A stretch of 64,000 nt of DNA, from assembly GCF_003634045.1 (NCBI RefSeq), contig NZ_RBIM01000004.1, positions 394,381 to 458,380 of the forward strand, read 5' to 3'. The translations under genes were made by a program, and so were the position numbers. Positions 37,850 through 46,929 of the stretch are shown one piece after another. Origin of the DNA: Maricaulis maris (GTDB taxonomy: Bacteria; Pseudomonadota; Alphaproteobacteria; Caulobacterales; Maricaulaceae). The notes below the pieces were generated by a model that saw only the letters and a program-made list of their open reading frames with translations, was not told the DNA's origin and ran no database searches. Numbering within the stretch: the first letter of the stretch is position 1; every line of letters starts with the position of its first letter.

Positions 37850-38386
37850 TTGAAGACAAAATCGCCTCAGGATGACCGCATCCTCGCCCTCGCCGAGCCG
37901 GTGGCTGCCGAGCTCGCGCTCGAGATCGTGCGCGTGCGCATCATGTCGGGCAAGCGTGCCCGCCTGCAGATCATGGCCGACCGCGCCGATGGCAGCGGTA
38001 TCGAGGTCGAGGATTGCGCCCGCTTGTCACGCGGCTTGTCCGACGTGTTCGAGGTCGAGGATCCGATTGCCGGGGAATACGACCTGGAAGTCTCCTCGCC
38101 GGGGATTGATCGCCCGCTGACCACGCTGGCGCATTTTGCGCGCTGGGAAGGCAATGAGGCCAAGATCGAACTCGATCGCCTCGCCGAGGGCCGCAAGCGC
38201 TTCCGCGGCATTCTGGCCGGGGTTGAAGATGATAATGTCGGGCTCGACATGGAAGGCGAGGACGACACCACGATGATCCCGTTCGACTGGATCGTTGAGG
38301 CCAAACTGGTTTTGACAGACGCCTTGATCGAGGCGGATTTGAAAGCGCGGGGCCGTGGCGCCGCGACGACTGAAGGAGACGAATAA
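37850..38386 (+). CDS. rimP: Ribosome maturation factor RimP
   Basis: RimP assists 30S assembly. The 178-aa protein contains the family core, ending its first domain with YDLEVSSPGIDRPL (about 82-95), and a C-terminal SH3-like domain with FDWIVEAKLV. The TTG at 37850 is the most likely start: no ATG or GTG is available between the upstream terminator and the conserved domain, and MKTKSPQDDRIL fits RimP N termini. An in-frame ATG upstream lies inside trmB, before the terminator. The stop overlaps an 11-codon frame (TAATG). Confidence 0.92.
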   Translation: MKTKSPQDDRILALAEPVAAELALEIVRVRIMSGKRARLQIMADRADGSGIEVEDCARLSRGLSDVFEVEDPIAGEYDLEVSSPGIDRPLTTLAHFARWEGNEAKIELDRLAEGRKRFRGILAGVEDDNVGLDMEGEDDTTMIPFDWIVEAKLVLTDALIEADLKARGRGAATTEGDE

Positions 38387-38421
38387 TGTCGCTTTTCAAC
38401 GCAACGGGGATCACCCGATGA
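38386..38421 (+). CDS. 11-residue relay peptide between rimP and nusA
   Basis: The best ribosome-binding site here, AAGGAGA (38373-38379), is six bases before an ATG at 38386 that overlaps the rimP stop (TAATG). This frame encodes [11 protein letters not shown] and ends at TGA 38419-38421, overlapping the nusA ATG (ATGA). The nusA ribosome-binding site (GGGGA) lies inside it. The arrangement suggests translational coupling from rimP through a short peptide to nusA. The peptide itself need not have a function. Confidence 0.5.
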   Translation: MSLFNATGITR

Positions 38422-40136
38422 GCATTGGTGTCAGTGCAAACCGTCTGGAACTTCTGCAGATCGCCCGTGCGGTCGCGGCGGAAAAGTCCATCGATGAATC
38501 GATCGTGATCGAGGCCATCGAGGAAGCCATCCAGAAGGCCGCGCGCTCCCGCTATGGGGCCGAAAACGACATCCGCGCCAAGATCGACCCGAAAACGGGC
38601 GAGCTGTCGCTGACCCGCAACATGACGGTTGTGGAAGAGGTCGAGAATGACAGCCAGGAGCTCAACCTCGCCGACGCCAAGAAAATCGACAAGACCGCCG
38701 AGATCGGCACCGTCTTCTCCGATGAGCTGCCGCCGATCGAATTTGGCCGCGTCGCTTCGCAGACCGCCAAGCAGGTCATCACGCAAAAAGTCCGTGAAGC
38801 CGAGCGCCAGCGCCAGTTCGAGGAATACAAGGATCGCGTTGGCGAGATCATTTCCGGCATCGTCAAGCGCGTCGAATACGGCAATGTGATCATCGATCTC
38901 GGTCGCGCCGAAGGCATTATCCGCCGCGCCGACGGTATCCCGCGCGAAAATCTGCAGAACAATGAGCGGGTCCGCGCCTATATCTATGATGTTCGCGAAG
39001 AAGTCCGCGGCCCGCAGATCTTCCTGTCGCGCGCACATCCGGACTTCATGGCCGCTCTGTTCGCGCAGGAAGTGCCGGAAGTTTACGAAGGCATCATCGA
39101 AATCCCGTCGGTCGCCCGTGATGCGGGTTCGCGCGCCAAGATCGCTGTCATCTCCAATGACGCTTCCATCGACCCGGTCGGCGCCTGCGTCGGCATGCGT
39201 GGTTCGCGTGTCCAGGCGGTCGTGTCCGAGCTGGCTGGCGAGAAAATCGACATCATCCCGTGGTCGGATGATCCGGCGACCTTCATCGTCAACGCCCTTC
39301 AGCCGGCCGAAGTCGCCAAGGTCGTCCTCGACGAGGAAGACCAGCGGATTGAAGTCGTGGTGCCGGACGAGCAGCTGTCGCTCGCCATTGGTCGCCGCGG
39401 CCAGAATGTCCGTCTTGCGTCGCAGCTGACCGGCTGGTCGATCGACATTCTGACCGAGGAAGAAGAGTCCGAGCGCCGCCAGAAGGAATTCGCTGAGCGG
39501 ACGCAACTCTTCATCGCCGCCCTTGATGTTGACGAGGTGATTGCCCAGCTTCTGGCGACAGAAGGCTTCACCGATGTCGAGGATCTGGCCTATGTCGATC
39601 TCGGCGAAATTGCCGTCATCGAAGGCTTTGACGAAGACACGGCCGAGGAAATCCAGGCGCGTGCCCGCGATTATCTTGATCGCCTGGCTGCCGAACAGGA
39701 CGCCAAGCGCAAGGAGCTCGGTGTCGAGGACGCGGTGCTTGAGGTTCCGGGTGTCGAGCTCGCCATGGCTGTCAAGCTTGGTGAGAATGACGTCAAGACG
39801 GTCGACGATCTTGCCGGTCTGGTGACCGATGATCTGCGTGGCTGGTTCGAGACCAAGAATGGCGAACGAATTCGCGAGCCGGGCATCCTGGAAGAGTTTA
39901 ATCTCTCCTCCGAAGATGCCGAGATGATGATCATGCGTGCCCGCGTTGCGGCTGGCTGGATCTCCGAGGAAGACCTGCCGCAGCCGGAAGTGGTTGAAGA
40001 AGAGGTCGAGGAGGCTGAAGAGGCCTTCGACGTGGCCAATATGGATCTGGCGGCCCTGGAAGCCGAAGCCGAGGCGCTTGGTCTCGACCTCGACGCCGAG
40101 GTGCCGGAAGGCGACGAGGAGACGAAGGCTGACTAG
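38418..40136 (+). CDS. nusA: Transcription elongation/termination factor NusA
   Basis: NusA binds RNA polymerase and modulates pausing, termination and antitermination. The 572-aa protein has the N-terminal polymerase-binding domain (about 1-130), an S1 domain (about 137-200; [16 protein letters not shown]), two KH domains (about 230-345; [28 protein letters not shown]), HhH-like repeats (about 365-500) and an acidic tail. ATG 38418 has GGGGA seven bases upstream. Confidence 0.97.
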   Translation: MSIGVSANRLELLQIARAVAAEKSIDESIVIEAIEEAIQKAARSRYGAENDIRAKIDPKTGELSLTRNMTVVEEVENDSQELNLADAKKIDKTAEIGTVFSDELPPIEFGRVASQTAKQVITQKVREAERQRQFEEYKDRVGEIISGIVKRVEYGNVIIDLGRAEGIIRRADGIPRENLQNNERVRAYIYDVREEVRGPQIFLSRAHPDFMAALFAQEVPEVYEGIIEIPSVARDAGSRAKIAVISNDASIDPVGACVGMRGSRVQAVVSELAGEKIDIIPWSDDPATFIVNALQPAEVAKVVLDEEDQRIEVVVPDEQLSLAIGRRGQNVRLASQLTGWSIDILTEEEESERRQKEFAERTQLFIAALDVDEVIAQLLATEGFTDVEDLAYVDLGEIAVIEGFDEDTAEEIQARARDYLDRLAAEQDAKRKELGVEDAVLEVPGVELAMAVKLGENDVKTVDDLAGLVTDDLRGWFETKNGERIREPGILEEFNLSSEDAEMMIMRARVAAGWISEEDLPQPEVVEEEVEEAEEAFDVANMDLAALEAEAEALGLDLDAEVPEGDEETKAD

Positions 40137-40737
40137 CCCCCGGGCCAGCCAGTCGAGGGAGCGACGCTGCGTTGCCACCGGGGAGGTCCGTGAGGAAGCG
40201 GATCTCATCCGGATGGCCCTCGGGCCGGGCGACCAGCTGGTGCCTGATCTCGCAGCCAAACTGCCCGGCCGTGGTGCCTGGGTCAGTGCGGAGCGGGTTT
40301 TGATAGAGAAGGCGGTCAAGAAATCCGCCTTCAACCGGGCCTTCGGGTGTCCGGTAAAAATGCCGGACGATCTGCCGGGCCTCATTGAGGGTCAGCTGGT
40401 CGAGCGCGCGCTGAGCCTTCTCGGTCTGGCGCGACGGTCCGGAGACCTGGCGGTTGGCTATGACGCGGTGCGTCTGGCACTCAAGGCCGCCAAACCCGCC
40501 TGGCGCATCGAAGCGTCGGACGGGGCTGAGGATGGCCGGTCCAAGCTGGATCGGTTGGCCTTCGCGGCCTGGGGTGATGTCCCGGTCGCGGGATGTTTCA
40601 CGGCGGAAGCCATCGGTGATGCGACAGGTCGCGGTCCGGTGGTCCATGCCAGCATGTCGAAAGGCTCGCAGGCGCGGGCATTTACGACTGTGATGGGGAA
40701 GCTTTCGGGCTTCCGGCCGCTCGTCCCGCAAGGCTGA
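40129..40737 (+). CDS. YlxR (DUF448) RNA-binding domain fused to an L7Ae-like domain
   Basis: The protein joins a YlxR domain (about 12-85; RRCVATGEVREEADLIRM, PGRGAWVSAERV) to an L7Ae-like fold (about 95-200; LSLLGLARRSGDLAVGYDAV), a fusion usual in alphaproteobacteria. No ATG, GTG or TTG precedes the YlxR core in frame after the nusA body. The CTG at 40129 has GAGGAGA six bases upstream and overlaps the nusA stop, so a rare CTG start is proposed, giving 202 residues. A far upstream ATG inside nusA is the alternative. Confidence 0.85.
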   Translation: MTSPRASQSRERRCVATGEVREEADLIRMALGPGDQLVPDLAAKLPGRGAWVSAERVLIEKAVKKSAFNRAFGCPVKMPDDLPGLIEGQLVERALSLLGLARRSGDLAVGYDAVRLALKAAKPAWRIEASDGAEDGRSKLDRLAFAAWGDVPVAGCFTAEAIGDATGRGPVVHASMSKGSQARAFTTVMGKLSGFRPLVPQG

Positions 40738-40762
40738 CGTGCGGAGATTGCCGCGACAGCGG

Positions 40763-40790
40763 TTGATATCGGCCTTGAGCTGGCTAGTTT
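40763..40790 (+). promoter_or_regulatory. Candidate internal promoter for infB
   Basis: TTGATA (40763-40768) and TAGTTT (40785-40790) are 16 bases apart in the 152-base gap before infB, with the second element in a GCTAGTTT context. This suggests infB can be transcribed apart from rimP-nusA. Confidence 0.3.
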
Positions 40791-40889
40791 AGCGAGCCTT
40801 CAGGCCGGACAGTGGTTTGAACAGTGCGGGTTTCCGGCATTCGGCTACCGGAAGGCCCCGCGGAACGAAAGCCGATTTGGAAGGCTCGT

Positions 40890-43478
40890 ATGAGCGACGC
40901 AGACGACAACAACTCCTCCGGCCGCCGGCCGCTCTCTCTGAAACGCCCCGGTGGCGGTACCGTGCAGCAAAGTTTTGCGCGCGGTCGCTCCAAGGCGGTC
41001 GTCGTGGAGAAGAAGCGCAAACGTGTGGCAACGCCGGCCAAGGATGGCGGTCCCGGCGGCAAGCAGGGCGGGGGCGCCAAAAGCGGTGAGTCCGCACTGG
41101 CGGCCAAGGCACGCCAGCTCGGCCTGTCCGAAGAGGAACTCGTTGCGCGCCAACGGGCCATTGCCCGTGCCCGCGCCGAAGCCGCCGATCGCGAAGCTCA
41201 GAAGAAAGAGGCTGACGCCGCCATGGCGCAGCGGGCTGCCAATGAGCAGCGCCAGCTGGCCGAACAGCGCGAGCGCGCCGTTCGTGAAGAGCGCGAAGCC
41301 GAAGAGGCTGCGCGCAAGGCCGCTGAAGACGAAGCGCGACTGAAAGCCGAGGCCGAAGCTGCGACCGCAGCCAAGGACGGGTCCCGCAAGCGTGATGAAG
41401 ATCCGCGCCGCCGGGCGCCGGCCAAGGACGAAAAGCGGGCCACGCCCGATGCCATCCCGATGGATGATCCGGCCAGCGCGCTGGAAGCCCTCGGCGGTCG
41501 CGTCAAGCGCAAGGGCGGGGCTGCCGGCCCCGGCCCGGCTGCCAAACAGCAACCGGCCCGTGCCAAGACCGATAATCGCCGCCGCGGCAAGCTGACCATC
41601 CAGAACATTCTGGAAGGCGATGAGGAGCGTCAGCGCTCGCTCGCCTCGGTGCGCCGTGCCCGTGAACGCGAGAAGCAGCGCCGTCAGGACACGTCCGGTG
41701 GACGCGACAAGATCGAACGCGAAGTCATCGTGCCGGAAGCCATTACGGTGGCCGATCTGGCGAACCGGATGGCGGAACGGTCTGTCGACGTCATCAAATA
41801 CTTGATGAAGCAGGGCCAGATGGTCCGCGTGAACGATGTGCTCGATGCCGATACCGCCGAGCTCGTGGTCGAGGATTTTGGCCACATCGTGAAGCGTGTG
41901 TCCGAGGCTGACGTCGAAGACGGTTTCATCGCCGATGATGATGCCGACGAGGCCAAGCTGCCGCGGGCGCCCGTGATTGCGGTCATGGGTCATGTCGACC
42001 ACGGCAAGACGTCGCTGCTGGACGCACTCCGCTCGACCGATATCGCATCGGGCGAAGCCGGTGGCATCACCCAGCATATCGGCGCCTACCAGGTCCAGCT
42101 CAAGGGCGGTGAGAAGATCACCTTCCTCGACACGCCCGGCCACGCTGCCTTCTCGGCCATGCGGTCGCGCGGCGCGATGGCGACGGATATCGTGATCCTG
42201 GTGGTGGCTGCAGACGACTCGGTGAAGCCGCAGACGATCGAGGCGATCCATCATGCCAAGGCTGCCGGCACGCCGATCATCGTCGCCGTCAACAAGTGCG
42301 ACAAGCACGAAGCCAATCCGCAGAAAGTCCTCACCGACCTGCTGCAACACGAGATCGTCGTCGAGGCGATGTCGGGTGACGTGCAATCGGTCAATGTCTC
42401 GGCCAAGACCCGTGAGGGTCTCGACGAGCTGACCGAGGCCATCGCCCTGCAGGCCGAACTGCTCGACCTGAAGGCCAATCCGGAGCGCAGCGCCGAAGGC
42501 ATTGTCATCGAAAGCCAGGTCGATAAGGGCCGCGGTCCGGTGGCGACGCTTCTGGTCCGTCGCGGCACGCTCAAGCGCGGTGACATCCTCGTCGCCGGCG
42601 CCCAATGGGGCCGTGTGCGCGCCCTGGTCAATGAGCGTGGCCAACAGCTCGAAGAAGCCGGACCGTCGGTTCCGGTCGAGATCCTCGGCCTCGATGGAGC
42701 GCCGGATCCGGGTGAAGTCTTCGCCGTTGTCGATGGCGAGTCCCGCGCCCGCGAGATCGCCGACTACCGTCAACGCAAGGGCCGTGAGGCGACCGGCGGC
42801 TCGTCGCCGGCCAGTGCCTCGCTCGAGCAGATGATGGCGCGTCTCAAACAGGACGAAACCCAGGAAATGCCGCTTCTCGTGAAGTCGGATGTCCAGGGTT
42901 CGGCCGAGGCGATCAAGCAGTCGCTCGAAGGTATCGGCAATGACGAAGTCCGCGCGCGGATCATTCGTGCCGCTCCGGGCGGTGTGAATGAAAGCGATGT
43001 CCTGCTCGCCAAGTCATCCGGTGCACCGGTCTTCGCGTTCAATGTCCGCGCCAACAAGCAGGCCCGCGAACTGGCCGAACGTGAAGGCGTGGAGATCCGC
43101 TACTACTCGGTGATCTATGATGTCATCGACGATGTGCGGAACACGATGGAAGGCATGCTGGCGCCGGAGAAGCGCGAGAACTTCATCGGTTACGCCGAGA
43201 TCCTGGAAGTCTTCAACATCACCAAGACCGGCAAGGTCGCCGGTTGTCGTGTCACCGAAGGCGTGGTCCGGCGCGGCTGTGGTGTGCGCCTGCTGCGCGA
43301 CGATACGGTGCTGCACGAAGGCAAGCTCAAGACGCTCAAGCGCTTCAAGGATGAAGTGCAGGATGTGCGCGCGGGCACCGAGTGCGGCATGGCCTTCGAG
43401 CGCTATGAAGACCTGCGCAAGGGCGATCAGATCGAGTGTTTCGAAGTGATCGAAGTCGCGCGCAAGCTCGAGGCCTGA
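40890..43478 (+). CDS. infB: Translation initiation factor IF-2
   Basis: IF-2 is the GTPase that places initiator tRNA on the ribosome. The 862-aa protein has a long charged, coiled N-terminal region (about 1-270, Ala/Arg/Glu-rich), an IF2_N domain, and the G domain with GHVDHGKTS (G1), DTPGH (G3) and NKCD (G4), then the C-terminal domains ending [16 protein letters not shown] 40890 is five bases after GGAAGG. A strong terminator follows, so rbfA is not simply co-transcribed. Confidence 0.97.
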   Translation: MSDADDNNSSGRRPLSLKRPGGGTVQQSFARGRSKAVVVEKKRKRVATPAKDGGPGGKQGGGAKSGESALAAKARQLGLSEEELVARQRAIARARAEAADREAQKKEADAAMAQRAANEQRQLAEQRERAVREEREAEEAARKAAEDEARLKAEAEAATAAKDGSRKRDEDPRRRAPAKDEKRATPDAIPMDDPASALEALGGRVKRKGGAAGPGPAAKQQPARAKTDNRRRGKLTIQNILEGDEERQRSLASVRRAREREKQRRQDTSGGRDKIEREVIVPEAITVADLANRMAERSVDVIKYLMKQGQMVRVNDVLDADTAELVVEDFGHIVKRVSEADVEDGFIADDDADEAKLPRAPVIAVMGHVDHGKTSLLDALRSTDIASGEAGGITQHIGAYQVQLKGGEKITFLDTPGHAAFSAMRSRGAMATDIVILVVAADDSVKPQTIEAIHHAKAAGTPIIVAVNKCDKHEANPQKVLTDLLQHEIVVEAMSGDVQSVNVSAKTREGLDELTEAIALQAELLDLKANPERSAEGIVIESQVDKGRGPVATLLVRRGTLKRGDILVAGAQWGRVRALVNERGQQLEEAGPSVPVEILGLDGAPDPGEVFAVVDGESRAREIADYRQRKGREATGGSSPASASLEQMMARLKQDETQEMPLLVKSDVQGSAEAIKQSLEGIGNDEVRARIIRAAPGGVNESDVLLAKSSGAPVFAFNVRANKQARELAEREGVEIRYYSVIYDVIDDVRNTMEGMLAPEKRENFIGYAEILEVFNITKTGKVAGCRVTEGVVRRGCGVRLLRDDTVLHEGKLKTLKRFKDEVQDVRAGTECGMAFERYEDLRKGDQIECFEVIEVARKLEA

Positions 43479-43520
43479 TCACCGGTCCCGAGCGGACCAG
43501 GACAGGTTTGAAACATGACA

Positions 43521-43548
43521 GGGCGGCCCCGTCGGGGCCGCCCTTTTT
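43521..43548 (+). terminator. Rho-independent terminator after infB
   Basis: A perfect 10-bp GC stem (43521-43530 with 43534-43543) with a GTC loop is followed by TTTTT. It ends the rimP-nusA-ylxR-infB operon before the opposite-strand insertion. Confidence 0.93.
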
Positions 43549-43579
43549 CTTGCTGTCGAACCGTCGTCCGGATCAGTTG

Positions 43580-44092
43580 TCAGTCGGCTGCGATCAATCC
43601 CTGTTCCGGCGCCGCGTAATTGGCGAAATCCTGATGCGCGACGACCTGCCCGTCACGAACGGTGATGACGCTGACCTGCCGTGAGCGCCAGCGGAAGACC
43701 TGGCCCTCTGATTGTGTCGGGTAGAGCGCGTTGACATGGCCGATGAAGACGACGCGGCTGTTCGAGGCGAAGACATCATCCCACTCAAACCCGAGCTCGA
43801 TCGGGTGATAGCGCTCGCCGAACTCGCGCAGCGTCGCCATCATGGCGTCGCGCCCGTCCTCCTGAATGCCGTCCGGCCCGTAACTCTCGCCCTGGGCGGT
43901 GGTGTCACTGAAGACCATGTCGGCCGCCAGCATGGCCTCCATCGCATCCCAGTCGACGGCGGAATAGTGGTCCATATAGGTCCGGGCGATGGCTTCGGCT
44001 TCGGCATTGGTATCGTCCTGGGCCGACAGCGCGGGGGCAAGGGTGAGAGTGAGGCCTGTGGCGAAACCAGCGAGGGAGAGGAAATGTGTCAT
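43580..44092 (-). CDS. Secreted SnoaL/NTF2-like protein (copy 1)
   Basis: The 170-aa protein has a signal peptide (MTHFLSLAGFATGLTLTLAP, cleavage near LSA) and an NTF2-like domain (about 30-155; IARTYMDHYSAVDWDAMEAM). Such domains bind small molecules or act as isomerases; no active-site assignment is possible. The start 44092 has GGAAG eight bases upstream. Together with the next gene it lies opposite to, and inside, the infB-rbfA interval. Confidence 0.78.
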   Translation of the reverse strand: MTHFLSLAGFATGLTLTLAPALSAQDDTNAEAEAIARTYMDHYSAVDWDAMEAMLAADMVFSDTTAQGESYGPDGIQEDGRDAMMATLREFGERYHPIELGFEWDDVFASNSRVVFIGHVNALYPTQSEGQVFRWRSRQVSVITVRDGQVVAHQDFANYAAPEQGLIAAD

Positions 44093-44176
44093 CGTCTTGT
44101 CTTCCATGATGGGTGAAGGGTCAGGCCGGCGACCCGGGGATTTGGCTCGGGCAGTGAGTCCCTGAGGCGCCGGCCC

Positions 44177-44211
44177 GGTCTGCACAAGGGGGCACACACC
44201 CTCTGCAGACC
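44177..44211. repeat. Inverted repeat between the two SnoaL-like genes
   Basis: GGTCTGC and GCAGACC enclose a second AGGG/CCCT stem. No T-tract follows on either strand, so this is an intercistronic RNA stem rather than a clear terminator. Confidence 0.4.
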
Positions 44212-44245
44212 ATTCGGACGGGCGCTCGCGACGCCCCTGTGTCGG

Positions 44246-44731
44246 TCAGTGTGAGGCTTGCACCGGCGCGGCATTGTTGAAGTCGGTGTAGTCGCGATGC
44301 TCGGCGACATGGCCATCGACTACCGCAATGATCGTCGTGATCGGATAGCGAAAGGTCTGCGCGTCGTCGCCGGTGCCGTAAACGACGTCCATATGGCCGT
44401 TGAACACGACCTGACCGGAGGCCTCATAGGTCCTGTCTATCGTGTAGACGCCATGATCCATGCCCCAGGCAGCAATGCCGGCCGTGATCGCCGCGGGGCC
44501 GCGCCATTCGATCCGCTCGGTCACGGCATCAATGTCGAAGGAGGTCGGGTCGATGAACCGCGTGTCCTCGGTCATCAACGCCGACATGGCCGCAAAGTTC
44601 TGGCTGGCATAGGCGTCCAGCCAAGCCTCGGCGATGTGGCGCGGCGTCGCGTCCGGGGTCGACTGCGCGGCGCTTGGTGCGGCGGTCAGCAGGCAGGTCG
44701 CCAAAAGGCAGGCGTGGGTCATTCGGGTCAT
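44246..44731 (-). CDS. Secreted SnoaL/NTF2-like protein (copy 2)
   Basis: The 161-aa protein has a signal peptide (ACLLATCLLTAAPSAAQ) and an NTF2-like domain (AEAWLDAYASQNFAAMSALM, VFNGHMDVVYGTG, ending HRDYTDFN). It resembles its neighbour in layout and in motifs such as the closing D-(F/Y)-(A/T) stretch, so the two are probably old tandem duplicates. The start is uncertain between ATG 44731 and 44722. Confidence 0.75.
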   Translation of the reverse strand: MTRMTHACLLATCLLTAAPSAAQSTPDATPRHIAEAWLDAYASQNFAAMSALMTEDTRFIDPTSFDIDAVTERIEWRGPAAITAGIAAWGMDHGVYTIDRTYEASGQVVFNGHMDVVYGTGDDAQTFRYPITTIIAVVDGHVAEHRDYTDFNNAAPVQASH

Positions 44732-44948
44732 GGCAAGCTCGGCACTCGGTCGGGGTTTCATCGCTGCACGGATGGCAGTGCGTGGCGGCGAGTAGCCCTG
44801 CCCCGGCGGCAGCGGTAAAGTCCCGGGGCCGGCCAATGTGATGAGCGCCGGGGGGCGAGGGACGAAACCGGGTCGGGGCGCCCCCTTGCATCGACCGGTC
44901 AAGCGGCGTACACCCCCGCGCCTCGCTTCCGCCGGGATGGAGACATGC

Positions 44949-45374
44949 ATGGCCCGCCGTCAGAACCAATCGCCCAAAGGCCCGAGCCAGCGCCAATTGC
45001 GCGCCGGCGAGCTCGTTCGTCATGCACTCGTCGGCATTCTGACCCGAGAGGAATTGCGTGACCCGGATCTGGAAGGGCAATTGATTTCGGTGACCGAAGT
45101 GCGCCCCAGCCCGGATTTGCGTGTCGCAAAAGTCTATGTCGCACCGCTCGGCCGGGGCGACTCAGCCAAGCTCGCTGCCGGCCTCAACCGCTGCGCCGGT
45201 TTCCTGCGCGGCCGTTTGGGCCGTGAAATCGAGATGAAGTTCACGCCGGAGCTGCACTTCCACCCGGACAATTCCTTCGACACGGCCAGCCATGTCGACG
45301 ATTTGCTCAATCGCCCGCAGGTCCGCCGCGATCTTGACGATGAGGACGCCGGGGCCAGCGATCCGGACGATTAA
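44949..45374 (+). CDS. rbfA: Ribosome-binding factor A
   Basis: RbfA is a KH-type 30S maturation factor. The 141-aa protein has the family core LRVAKVYVAPLG and LHFHPDNSFDTASHVDDLL, plus an acidic tail. GGAGA lies six bases before ATG 44949. It is separated from infB by a terminator and two opposite genes, and overlaps the 3' end of the serine hydrolase gene by four bases. Confidence 0.93.
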   Translation: MARRQNQSPKGPSQRQLRAGELVRHALVGILTREELRDPDLEGQLISVTEVRPSPDLRVAKVYVAPLGRGDSAKLAAGLNRCAGFLRGRLGREIEMKFTPELHFHPDNSFDTASHVDDLLNRPQVRRDLDDEDAGASDPDD

Positions 45375-46786
45375 TCACCGTCGCCCGCTTCGGCCACGTC
45401 GCCGGCATCAGGTTCCGGCAGCGGTGGCAAGTCCGTGCGTTCAAGTCGCCAGCGATTGTCGGCCCCGGTCAGACCGGCCTGGTTGACCGCGATCGCCGCG
45501 ACCCGGCCCGCCTCATCACGCTCATAGGCAAAATCGGCATTGAACAGGCGCCAGTTCAGCGCGTCCGGACCGGTCGGCGTGAGATAGAAGCGCCAACCGC
45601 GCTCGCTCAGCACGAGGTCGAGACCGCCTTCGGTTGGTTCGATCACCACCGGCCCGAACGGGCTTCCGGCATAGGACCCCGCAGCGTCCAGATGTGAGGC
45701 GGTGAGCCGGTCTGTCGCCGGCCGGCCCGCCGGCGGCGCCAGGGGGCGGTCGAGGGCGAGCGCGTGAAGGGCGTTGCGCAATTCCCAATTGGGATAGGAT
45801 TCGACATTCGTTCCGTAGGCGATTGTGATATCTCGCCCGGGCAGGATGGAGATGCCGGCACTGTATCCCGGCACCGAGCCCTGGATCGTGTAGATCGCCT
45901 CTCCGTCGACCTGCTCGACCTGCCAACCCCCAACCATGCGTCCGTCCGGCTCGAACAAGTCCATACGGCGCGTCCGGACGGCGTCGGCGAGCCGCAGCAG
46001 ATCGCCAATCGGCGCCACCAGGCCGGCATCGCCAAGTGCCGGGCTGTCGCTCATTGGCGCCCGCAGGTCGAGCGGCAGCGGGCCGGCGGCAAAGCCGCGG
46101 GGCACATGGGCACCCGCCGCTGCCGCGCGCCGGGCGATGCGGCTGTCCTGCATGTCGAGCGGGATCAGGAATTCAGTCGCCAGCAGGGTCTCATAGCGCG
46201 CATTCATCACCCGCTCGACGACCACTGCGAGCAGTCCGTAGCCGAGATTGGAATAGGCGTAGTCATGCGGTCCGGCGCCGGGCGCAGGCTGCCGCGCCAG
46301 CCAGGAAACGAGGGTGTCGCTGCGGGCATCGGCGAGTGCGCCGGCGGGAATGTCGCGCGCCAGGCCCGCCGTGTGGGACAGGATGTCATTGATGCGCACC
46401 GCGCCATAGCCGGTCAGCTCGGGGATATAGTCATTGACCGCACCGGTCGCTGATATCCTGCCCTCGTCGATCAATCGCCGGACCATGGCGGCCGTCAGGC
46501 TCTTGGTGACGGAGCCGGCGGGAAAACGCGCCTGCGCCGTCATCGGGGCGCCGCTGACCCAGTCGGCATAACCAAAGGTGAGGGCAACCGGTCCCCCGTC
46601 ACCGCGCCGGACCATGATGACGCCGGAGAAATCGCGGGTTTCAACCAGCGGCGACACCCAGTCATGGATCCGTTGCGCGATCGCGGCCTGGCTGGTGTCG
46701 CCATCCCGCGGCGCCTGCCCATCGGCGCGCGGCAGGCCGGCGGTGATGCCGATCACGAGAAGGCTGGTGAGGGCGAACCGGATCAT
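45371..46786 (-). CDS. Secreted serine hydrolase of the class C beta-lactamase/DD-peptidase family
   Basis: The 471-aa exported protein has a signal peptide (MIRFALTSLLVIGITAGLPR). Its beta-lactamase-fold domain has the SxxK motif SVTK (about residue 91-94, in PAGSVTKSLTAAM) and the YxN motif YSN in DYAYSNLGYGLL. A C-terminal domain of about 110 residues follows. Members include DD-peptidases, esterases and cell-wall-modifying enzymes, so the substrate is unknown. AAGGAG precedes ATG 46786. It separates rbfA from truB on the opposite strand. Confidence 0.88.
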   Translation of the reverse strand: MIRFALTSLLVIGITAGLPRADGQAPRDGDTSQAAIAQRIHDWVSPLVETRDFSGVIMVRRGDGGPVALTFGYADWVSGAPMTAQARFPAGSVTKSLTAAMVRRLIDEGRISATGAVNDYIPELTGYGAVRINDILSHTAGLARDIPAGALADARSDTLVSWLARQPAPGAGPHDYAYSNLGYGLLAVVVERVMNARYETLLATEFLIPLDMQDSRIARRAAAAGAHVPRGFAAGPLPLDLRAPMSDSPALGDAGLVAPIGDLLRLADAVRTRRMDLFEPDGRMVGGWQVEQVDGEAIYTIQGSVPGYSAGISILPGRDITIAYGTNVESYPNWELRNALHALALDRPLAPPAGRPATDRLTASHLDAAGSYAGSPFGPVVIEPTEGGLDLVLSERGWRFYLTPTGPDALNWRLFNADFAYERDEAGRVAAIAVNQAGLTGADNRWRLERTDLPPLPEPDAGDVAEAGDGD

Positions 46787-46929
46787 GACGCAACTCCTTG
46801 GGTACGGGTGAGGATTACGGTGTTCCGACAGTCGCAGCAAGCCACCGGTCTTGCCTTGCGGGCATTGTTCCGTTAGGTCCGCCCCTCCCGCGATCCGGGT
46901 CCGATCCCCGGCGCCTGAAGGAGGCCAAT

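Noticed and set aside
37971..40385. An 804-codon open frame on the minus strand
   Set aside because: It is the antisense of nusA, a result of high GC; composition is unlike a protein and nusA is certain.
40834..40856. TTCCGG/CCGGAA repeat in the infB leader
   Set aside because: Six pairs with a ten-base loop in high-GC DNA, with no T-tract or conserved partner visible; likely chance.
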